From Madurella fahalii (lineage: Eukaryota; Ascomycota; Sordariomycetes; Sordariales): a DNA stretch of 64,000 nucleotides. Positions 57,552-64,000 of this stretch are shown here, piece by piece. The stretch is taken from contig CM056874.1 of the NCBI GenBank assembly GCA_029876055.1, positions 8,742,001 to 8,806,000 on the forward strand. Direction: 5' to 3'. The translations under genes and the position numbers were made by a program. The notes under the pieces were generated by a model. The model did no database searches. It was not told the DNA's origin and saw nothing but the letters and a program-made list of their open reading frames with translations. Every line of letters begins with the position of its first letter. Within the stretch, counting starts at the first letter, position 1.

Positions 57552-59123
57552 ATGTCGCTCTTCTCTGCCCAGCTCCACCCCGGACGGGCGCTGGGCTTTC
57601 TCGTGCTGGGTGCTTTTCTCCACGATGTCTTGACGCGCATCAAAGCCGAACCTCAGCGATTTCCCAAAATCGACGTCTACCAGCCGCAGGACCCAGTAAA
57701 AGACGTCATTATCATCGGCCTGCCGGCAAACGGAATACGGCTGCAGTTCGACGGCCCGGAGCAACGCCTCCGCCTAATCGAGGTCGTCGACTTCACAAAG
57801 AACCACATATTCCTCAAGCCTGCCGACGGCAAGGAGCGCGACCTCGTGCGCCCTACGAGCACCACCCAGGGTGCGTCATCGACGACTGACGGCGCCCCCG
57901 GCCCAACTTTCCGTCACATCTACCAGCGGTTTCTGGGGCCTACATATGACGGGGAATACATACCAGACGCAGGAAGCGATGACTGGAATGGGACCGGGAC
58001 ATACGTGTTGTCGTATCCTGGCGTGGGTTTTACCTTTCCTATGAAAAAGAAAGACTACAAGGCGGACAAGGACGTTGTATCGCTGCTGCCCTCATCGGCA
58101 GTGCCTGTGGCCATGGCCGTCTTCAGCGGCGACTCCTGGGCGCAAGCCCGCGAGACCCTCTGGACAGAAATCCTACCCAGCATCAAGACGTTCCCGCCCC
58201 TTGCTAAGGGCAAAGACGTGGTCCCAGACGAAGTCTCCCTGGTCAAATTATACGGCGGCGGCAAACTGCAACTCTTCCGGAAATGGACCAACTCCTCCTT
58301 CTGGATCACGCTCGGTGACACTACCTCCCAAGACCTGGTCGCAGAACTGGGCCCGCCAGATGCCATCTACCGCAAGAACGACCAGCGCATGTACATTCAC
58401 AAGCTTCGCGCTGCGAGCAACACCACGGGCGTCAGACCTAACGGAAATGACCTGAAGCGGCAGGACGATCTGACCGACACAGACCAGTCGTCGCACCCCG
58501 CGTCGGCGGACGAGTACGAATCCAACGGCGACGATGAGGCCATCGAGGACGACGACATCGCGCAGGTATCAAGCGAATGCTTCTACAACTACTTTTACAT
58601 GGGCTTCGACATCCTGGTCTCAACCCCTACCCCACCTTCCCGGATTCCCCCGTCGCAGGAGGCGAACCCGAACCCGGACATCCCGGAATACCCTTACAAA
58701 TCCAAGCACGCCGACCGGCTGGTGGCCACAAAGGTCATCCTACACGGCAACGTCCCCAGGTCGTACCCCTTCAACCGCCATCGCCGCTGCAGGTGGGAGA
58801 TCACCTACCTCCCGGGCGAGGAGATCAACTCGGAGACACCGTTTCCCCGAATCGAGGAGGCGCTGAGAGAGGAGTGGAAGTCGATATATGCCTCCGAGGC
58901 CGACGCCAAGCAGAAGCAGAGGGGGATGGTGCTGAACAGGGGGTGGGGCGACAGCCCGGGGAGCAGCTGTGAACTGCTCGGTGGGTGGGAGGAGAGCGGG
59001 GGCACGAATCCCGGCGTGGGGAAGAGTGGGGGGTTGGATTCGACCACGACCTTGTATGGCTTTCCGGGGCTGGTGTTTGAGGTGTTGAAGAATGGCTATG
59101 TAAGTGCCGTGACTGTCTTCTGA
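57552..59123 (+). CDS. PHAF1/C16orf70 (UPF0183) family protein
   Basis: An intronless gene of 523 residues. The start shows the family pattern, LHPGRALGFLVLGAFLHDVL, followed by VIIIGLPANGIRLQFDGPEQ, then YPGVGFTFPM and TTTLYGFPGLVFEVLKNGYV near the end. The mammalian relative PHAF1 (MYTHO) associates with the phagophore in autophagy; the fungal protein's role is inferred from that. It is longer than animal relatives because of a disordered acidic insert (about 300-340) and a Pro-rich loop before YKSKHADRLVATKVILHGN. There are no transmembrane helices. No disruptive feature is seen. Confidence 0.92.
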   Translation: MSLFSAQLHPGRALGFLVLGAFLHDVLTRIKAEPQRFPKIDVYQPQDPVKDVIIIGLPANGIRLQFDGPEQRLRLIEVVDFTKNHIFLKPADGKERDLVRPTSTTQGASSTTDGAPGPTFRHIYQRFLGPTYDGEYIPDAGSDDWNGTGTYVLSYPGVGFTFPMKKKDYKADKDVVSLLPSSAVPVAMAVFSGDSWAQARETLWTEILPSIKTFPPLAKGKDVVPDEVSLVKLYGGGKLQLFRKWTNSSFWITLGDTTSQDLVAELGPPDAIYRKNDQRMYIHKLRAASNTTGVRPNGNDLKRQDDLTDTDQSSHPASADEYESNGDDEAIEDDDIAQVSSECFYNYFYMGFDILVSTPTPPSRIPPSQEANPNPDIPEYPYKSKHADRLVATKVILHGNVPRSYPFNRHRRCRWEITYLPGEEINSETPFPRIEEALREEWKSIYASEADAKQKQRGMVLNRGWGDSPGSSCELLGGWEESGGTNPGVGKSGGLDSTTTLYGFPGLVFEVLKNGYVSAVTVF

Positions 59124-59863
59124 CGGTTGGTGTTTGTCTGGTATGGTTGAATTGTCCTCGGCGTTTAGGTGCCTTGAAGGGATTGCGCGGGATGGGTTCG
59201 GAGTTCCGCAGGGGCGGATGCGGACAAAGAGGGTTACTGTTTAAGCATTCAGGTGCCTTGGGTCTTTTAATCACCAGCGGGCATCGCATTCCCTGGTCGA
59301 TAGTCGCATTACCCTTCCTAGATGAAAACACATTTTGGTGGCATTCTTCACGACTTTCTATGATTTGTGCTTGAAACACTGTCACAAGTAAGCCGAATTA
59401 AACAGTCAAAGGATTTGTATTTTGTTTTGTCCAAGTTGAGTGGTGATTAAGCGTCCCACAGAACGAACAGGTCCAATAGGAGTTCAACTTCGTAGGACCA
59501 ATGACCTTGACACACGCGTTGAGCCATCCCGCCCTGGCGGCAATGAGGCCTACCATCGCCAGGCTCAGAGCGCATGCCACATATAGAGAGCGGGGAATGA
59601 TATAGGGCAGAGCATTTGGCTCGTTTGGGCAGCTGATGCTCCCAAAAAGAATGAGTGGCTTATCGGAAAAGCGCTTCGAGCAAGGAAAGGTGCGTAATAT
59701 TACTTTGTCCCTGACCGGAACCACACCTTCGAAAGCTCCTGTAGATGGGTTGCTTCCCCTACGGCACCGCTGATCTCGGCCTTAGCTCGGGCCCGACTAG
59801 CGGTCCACGCGAACTTTGATCCTCAAATCTCCGGGCCGAGTCCAACGTTCCCCCCCGGGCAAG
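59124..59863. other. spacer
   Basis: A 740-bp gap between two plus-strand genes. A minus-strand open frame at 59398-59724 has one hydrophobic stretch but no suitable ATG, and I do not support it. Confidence 0.45.
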
Positions 59864-61037
59864 ATGAGGGCGCCCGATTTATCCAAGCCCGAGATCCCGG
59901 ACTACTACTTTGACCTCGGTGTGCCTCAACACGCCAGTATTCAGGATATCAAGTCGGCCTTCTTCAGGCTCGCAAAGCGACACCACCCCGATAAGAAAGC
60001 GCCGGGGCAGACCGTCGATGCTCACGAATTCCGTAAGGTCAGTCTCCGGGGGGGAGGGGGTTTGGGGGCTACCGGAACCGTGCTGATTCGCACAGGTACG
60101 GGAGGCATACAATTTCTTACGAGACGAAGACAACCGATCCAGGTACAACGTTACCTACCATTATCTAAAGGATCTGTGGGAGGAATACCGGAAAGAGCAA
60201 CGGGCCCGGGACGAGAGACGGGAACGGGAAGCGAGGCAGCGTAGCGCTAGGGAGCGAGCCGAAGCCGAAGAGGCCGAGCGTGCCGCGAGACAAAAAGCTG
60301 CTCGCCAGAGGGAAAGAGAAGAACGAGAGAGGCGAGCTGAAGGGCGTGCCCGCGAGGCAAGACGGAGGGCGCAAGAACAGCGGGAGCAGGAAGCTAGTGA
60401 GCGGCTTCGCAAAGAGGAAGAAGCGAAGCAAAGGGAGGAGGAAGCGAGACGGGCAAAACAAAAAGAGGCAGAGCGAAGACGAAGGGTGGAAGAAGCCGAG
60501 GAGCGTTCCCGCGAGGCTGCTCGGAGAGCACAGGAGCGGCAAGAGCAGGCGGCAAGAGAACGGCTTCGCAAAGAAGAGGAAGAAGAAGAAGAAGCGAGAC
60601 AAAAGGAAGAAGAGAGAAAGAGCAAAGGAGAGGCAGGAAAAGAGGAACAAAGTAGAACGCTTGATGCCTGGGAACGGAGACAGCAGGAAGCAGCAAGGCG
60701 GTCAGAAGAAGTGGCGGAGAGGGCGAGGGCGGAGCAGGAACAGGCTGCCCGCGAACGCCTGAAACGGATCCAAATCGAAGAGGAGCAGGCCGAACTCCGT
60801 CGCCAGCGGTTCGAAAAGCGCGAGGCAGCTAAGCAGCGCCAACGCAAGGCGACAGCGAGGGCTCCTTTTGTGCCGACTCCTGACGAGTGCGCGCATCCGC
60901 ACTCGTGGTGGTTGAAGAATCATGGCCGGGCGCACTGTGTGTTCTGCGGAGAGCTGCGCTGGAAATGGGCGCTGCACTGTCCTACATGCCGTGCAGCGGC
61001 TTGTCCGGCTTGCAAGCGAAAGCATTGTGAGATGTAG
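59864..61037 (+). CDS. J-domain protein with a long charged coiled coil and Cys-rich C-terminus
   Basis: Two exons, 59864-60037 and 60096-61037, join in phase 0 inside the J domain (AAG|GTCAGT to CACAG|GTACGG) to give 371 residues. The J domain spans about 13-80: YYFDLGVP, the HPD triad at 41-43 (RHHPDKK) and EAYNFLRDEDNRSRYN. Residues 85-320 are almost entirely Arg/Glu/Gln/Ala in a heptad-like pattern, a long single helix or coiled coil. The C-terminal 45 residues hold a probable zinc-binding motif, CVFCGE, HCPTC and CPACKRKHC. J domains stimulate Hsp70 ATPase. The combination suggests an Hsp70 co-chaperone tethered by a long helix to a specific target, which is unknown. There is no signal peptide or membrane helix. 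Confidence 0.88.
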
Positions 61038-61459
61038 GGGAGTGTGAGTCTGAGTGGTGTCAGATGCGGCTGTTGTGTGGAAAACGCAACAAGCTTCACG
61101 TATTTGAGAGAACCTTGCATGGTACTGTAGCAAATGCAACCACAAAGTCGGGTGAAGGCCACACGAACCGGACCATGTCGGGTCGAATCGTCGATTGCCT
61201 GCAACAAGGTGCTGACAGAGCTGCGCGGCGGGTAACAGTGGGGCGGGACACGAGAACTGTTGGACGGGATTGGGCTGGACCCGGCAAATGGGAAGAGTAA
61301 GCGGCCGCCTCCTGACGTCGGACTTCACATGGCACCCCAGCCAACCACGAACTCGAAGAGCCCGCAACACAATCACAATGCATCGTCATAACCGGCAGCT
61401 CTGACCTCAAGATCCGTTGAGCGTCCGGCGCTATGTCGAGGCTTTGAAGGCCCATCGCC
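61038..61459. other. spacer and leader
   Basis: A 422-bp gap between two plus-strand genes. No TATA box or RNA gene is seen. Confidence 0.5.
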
Positions 61460-64000
61460 ATGTCGGACCACGATGCGAGCCCGCCTTTGAACGTTCGCCC
61501 AGGACGCGCCGCGAGGCCTGCCGACGCCGACGCCGCCAATACCAACCTTCTGAACATCTTCGACACTGACCTGATGGCCCCGCCGTCGTCCGTCGAAACC
61601 GAATTCCTCGGCCAAGCACCCGCCGGACCGGATAGCCGCCGCACCCACGTCGAAGGGCGGCCTTTCGACGCGCATCGCGCCCACAAGCATAGATCCAGCG
61701 GCGGCTTTTTGCTTGCCGACCCTCTGCTAAACCGCCACGGCAGCGCACGCCACCGCGACGCGCTAACACACTCTCACTCAGACAAGCGACGTCGCGTATC
61801 GGCCGAACAACACGCCTACAAGACGGCCCAACATGGACAGGAATCGTCGCAGCCGAGGGGCTACTCGAGCAGTACGCAAGGCTCGGCTGTCGGGCTCGAT
61901 TATGGCACCAGACCCGGCGGACCTCCCGAGGAGGGTTCCGCCTCGACTACCGTAACAAAGCGTGATTCCTTGGCTGGCGACACTGCAGTTGGACCATCTC
62001 CGCGGGCAAGCATGGCCCAACTTGACATGGAATCAGCGCAGATCGTCACCATGGCCCTGAATCTGAGCGAGTCGAGACGCCGCGCATCCAAGAGGAATGT
62101 TTCCCAGCCGACCCCGCCGAGACTAGCCCCTCTTCCGGACGGCGTTCCGGGAGGGAGTCTTAGACAACATCTCCAGCAGCAGAGGAAGATGTCACGCACC
62201 GTCTCGCCGAGGCCCGATCGTACGCCGAAAATAGGCGCAAGTAGGATCCTCAGCCCTCTGCAGTCCGCGTTAGAGCCCGAGGGGACATATCGCTACCATT
62301 TCTCGCAATCTACCCTCTCCAGAGCCCAAAAGGCGAAGGAGTACCTAGAGCTCATGGCACAGTACAGGCGTATCCTGGAACTCCTTCCTCCCCTGGAACC
62401 CCCGCCGACAAGTGGGTTTTCGGCTGCCAGCCTCCCAAGCACACCGAACGGCTCGGTTCAGGTGTCTAGGGTGTCTACCACTGAGTCCGACACCAGGATC
62501 GGGCGTGCTTATAACCCCCTGCAATATATTCGTAACCGCAAGGTGCGAGCCCGCGAAAGGAAGGCCATTGATGGCGAGGAGCAGGGATTCAACGATGTCA
62601 TAAGAGTCTCTGAATGGATCGACGAAGTGGCCAAGTGGGTGGCCACGGGCCAGGCTCGCACGCCGGGGAATCCTGTCCTGCCCCCTTTTGCGGGTGCCCA
62701 GGCAGCTTCCGTACAAAGCTCTCCGCCCTCAACCAACCCAAGGGCTATTGTTCCTGCGACGAAGCCCAAACGGCCACGGGTCGATTGGGTGATTGACCCA
62801 GCAGATATGATTGCGGACGTGTACTGGCTAGAGCTCGACGACAACAAAAAGCTGGTTGAAGACCGCCACTGGACGCGCGTTTTCACCAAGGGCCCTGATG
62901 CTCCTCGACCGCGGTCCCGCGATGAGGCAGCGCCGCGTCTGGCCACTCCAGGGGGCTCAGCCAAGGACTTGTCAGATACGCACACGCCTGCTGACAAGGT
63001 CACCCTGGATCCAGCACCCTCGAGACACGATCACGAACACGTCCTGAGCGCAGCTCGGGACCGGGCTCAGCAGAAGCTGCGGGCGTTTAAGAGCGCGCAC
63101 CATCGCCATGCCGGCTCGATCACTAAAAGTGACTTGCTCCGCCTCCACCGGGGCTCGCTCTCTGAGTCGTCCGATACTGATAGCGACCGCCGCCGTCGGG
63201 CGAGGGGTGGAGCTGCGACCAGCACCGTCAGGTCTGTCTTGGAAAAGCAGATGGAGGAAATGATTGCCCGAGAACAGCGAGACGCCGAATCGCACCCGCT
63301 CTACGACCACGAGGCGTTAGGTATAAAGTTTCCCGGTGCTAGTCCGATGACTCCGGAACGGGACGGGCAGTACTCCGCCGCTACACCCAACAGCCACCGC
63401 CGGCTTGACTCGCGCGCAGAACTGAGTGAGGCCGAAGGCAAGGGTCTTCTTGGGCGGAAGCCGCAGGCCGTTGGCCGGGCTAGCCTTGAGGTCCCCGAGA
63501 TGAGGAGGCTCTCGCTCCACTCAGACACGTCGCAGCCGAATTCACCGGCTATGAGGCCGGCGCGCGACGTCGGGCGAGTCCCGGCAATTGGCATGGACCT
63601 GTCGCCCATGTCGAGCAGGCCCGGCTCGCCGTCCCGGAATCCTCTGGCAAAGGTCAAGGACATTTTCCGCGAGCGCAGCAAGGAGCGCAGCTCAGATGCT
63701 CAAGCGGCTGCAGAGGATGGCGCTGTATCTCCGGGTATTCTACCTGATAGCTTCTCCCCAGAGACAGCCTGGAGCGGTATGTCGTCGCCGGAACGACAGC
63801 CGTCGAGAAGCCCGGTCGGAGAAAGACTGCTAGGTCATCGGTCGCATAAAGGCACCGGTACCATGAGGCCACGCGGAGATGACGGGGGTCTGAGTTTCCG
63901 ATCCCTGCTTCGCCCGCGTATCGATACCGTCCTCCGCAGCGGCGTCTCGAAAGTCAGCGACATAATCTGGCGTAGGGAATCAGGCGGGCTCGAAGACCCG
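61460..64000 (+). CDS. large unrecognised fungal protein, 3' end beyond the window
   Basis: An open frame from the ATG at 61460 to the window edge, 847 codons without a stop or a needed intron. I do not recognise the family. The N-terminal ~270 residues are disordered and Ser/Pro/Arg-rich. Then come segments that look folded or conserved: YRYHFSQSTLSRAQKAKEYL (about 276-295, helical), YNPLQYIRNRKVRARERKAI (about 350-370), VIRVSEWIDEVAKWV (about 380), and RVDWVIDPADMIADVYWLEL (about 440-460). Further on are a Ser/Asp/Arg patch, a helix with LEKQMEEMIAREQRDAE, Ser/Pro-rich linkers, and LLRPRIDTVLRSGVSKVSDI near the edge. The last segment may begin a second folded domain. No transmembrane helix or signal peptide appears in the visible part. 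Function is unassigned. Confidence 0.8.
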   Translation, partial: MSDHDASPPLNVRPGRAARPADADAANTNLLNIFDTDLMAPPSSVETEFLGQAPAGPDSRRTHVEGRPFDAHRAHKHRSSGGFLLADPLLNRHGSARHRDALTHSHSDKRRRVSAEQHAYKTAQHGQESSQPRGYSSSTQGSAVGLDYGTRPGGPPEEGSASTTVTKRDSLAGDTAVGPSPRASMAQLDMESAQIVTMALNLSESRRRASKRNVSQPTPPRLAPLPDGVPGGSLRQHLQQQRKMSRTVSPRPDRTPKIGASRILSPLQSALEPEGTYRYHFSQSTLSRAQKAKEYLELMAQYRRILELLPPLEPPPTSGFSAASLPSTPNGSVQVSRVSTTESDTRIGRAYNPLQYIRNRKVRARERKAIDGEEQGFNDVIRVSEWIDEVAKWVATGQARTPGNPVLPPFAGAQAASVQSSPPSTNPRAIVPATKPKRPRVDWVIDPADMIADVYWLELDDNKKLVEDRHWTRVFTKGPDAPRPRSRDEAAPRLATPGGSAKDLSDTHTPADKVTLDPAPSRHDHEHVLSAARDRAQQKLRAFKSAHHRHAGSITKSDLLRLHRGSLSESSDTDSDRRRRARGGAATSTVRSVLEKQMEEMIAREQRDAESHPLYDHEALGIKFPGASPMTPERDGQYSAATPNSHRRLDSRAELSEAEGKGLLGRKPQAVGRASLEVPEMRRLSLHSDTSQPNSPAMRPARDVGRVPAIGMDLSPMSSRPGSPSRNPLAKVKDIFRERSKERSSDAQAAAEDGAVSPGILPDSFSPETAWSGMSSPERQPSRSPVGERLLGHRSHKGTGTMRPRGDDGGLSFRSLLRPRIDTVLRSGVSKVSDIIWRRESGGLEDP

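Overview
The window is nuclear DNA of a filamentous ascomycete, most likely a Sordariomycete. The evidence is short GT-AG introns (47-81 nt is typical here) with CTAAC/CTGAC-like branch sites, GC-rich third codon positions, C/T-rich leaders before start codons, and a gene set that is single-copy in fungi: kexin, Rok1, mitochondrial IleRS, Sam37, PIG-U, pescadillo, an Rrn9-domain protein and kinesin-5. I see no operons, intact transposons, CRISPR arrays or rRNA genes. The species cannot be named from sequence alone.

Layout. 1-7.3 kb: a possible gene tail at the left edge, a LACC1/YfiH-type laccase-domain protein (minus), and kexin (minus). 7.3-12.8 kb: a very large PhoD-like phosphatase-domain protein (plus). 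12.8-15.4 kb: gene-poor, with one degenerate-looking coding patch. 15.4-18.1 kb: a CAX-type Ca2+/H+ exchanger with a 16-nt microexon. 20.0-27.2 kb: a SPRY-domain protein (plus), then ROK1 and mitochondrial isoleucyl-tRNA synthetase in tandem (minus). 27.2-32.3 kb: gene-poor, holding a broken protein kinase gene, a MYND-finger protein and a tRNA-like Pol III unit. 32.3-33.4 kb: a two-exon nuclear-looking protein that may be SLX4IP-like. 33.4-43.0 kb: a 9.6-kb gene desert containing one promoter-like leader with a 26-codon ORF. 43.0-64.0 kb: a dense block with SAM37, PIG-U (minus), NOP7, an Rrn9-domain protein, a type-II haloacid dehalogenase (minus), kinesin-5 (minus), a PHAF1 homologue, a J-domain protein, and a long unrecognised protein that runs off the right edge.

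The genes are mostly unrelated housekeeping functions. Three serve ribosome production: ROK1 (18S maturation), NOP7 (60S assembly) and the Rrn9-domain protein (Pol I initiation). Two serve mitochondria: ISM1 (translation) and SAM37 (outer-membrane protein insertion). Several serve the endomembrane system: kexin (Golgi processing), PIG-U (ER GPI attachment), the CAX exchanger (probably vacuole) and the PHAF1 homologue (phagophore). PIG-U/NOP7 and kinesin-5/PHAF1 are head-to-head pairs with short shared upstream regions.

I found no convincing new multi-gene system. The observations most worth following are the kinase relic, the tRNA-like Pol III unit, the SLX4IP-like candidate, the microexon, the intronic CTTT microsatellite, the ambiguous intron in the PhoD gene, and the possible non-coding or micropeptide transcript in the desert. 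Exon coordinates come from reading splice signals and frame by eye.
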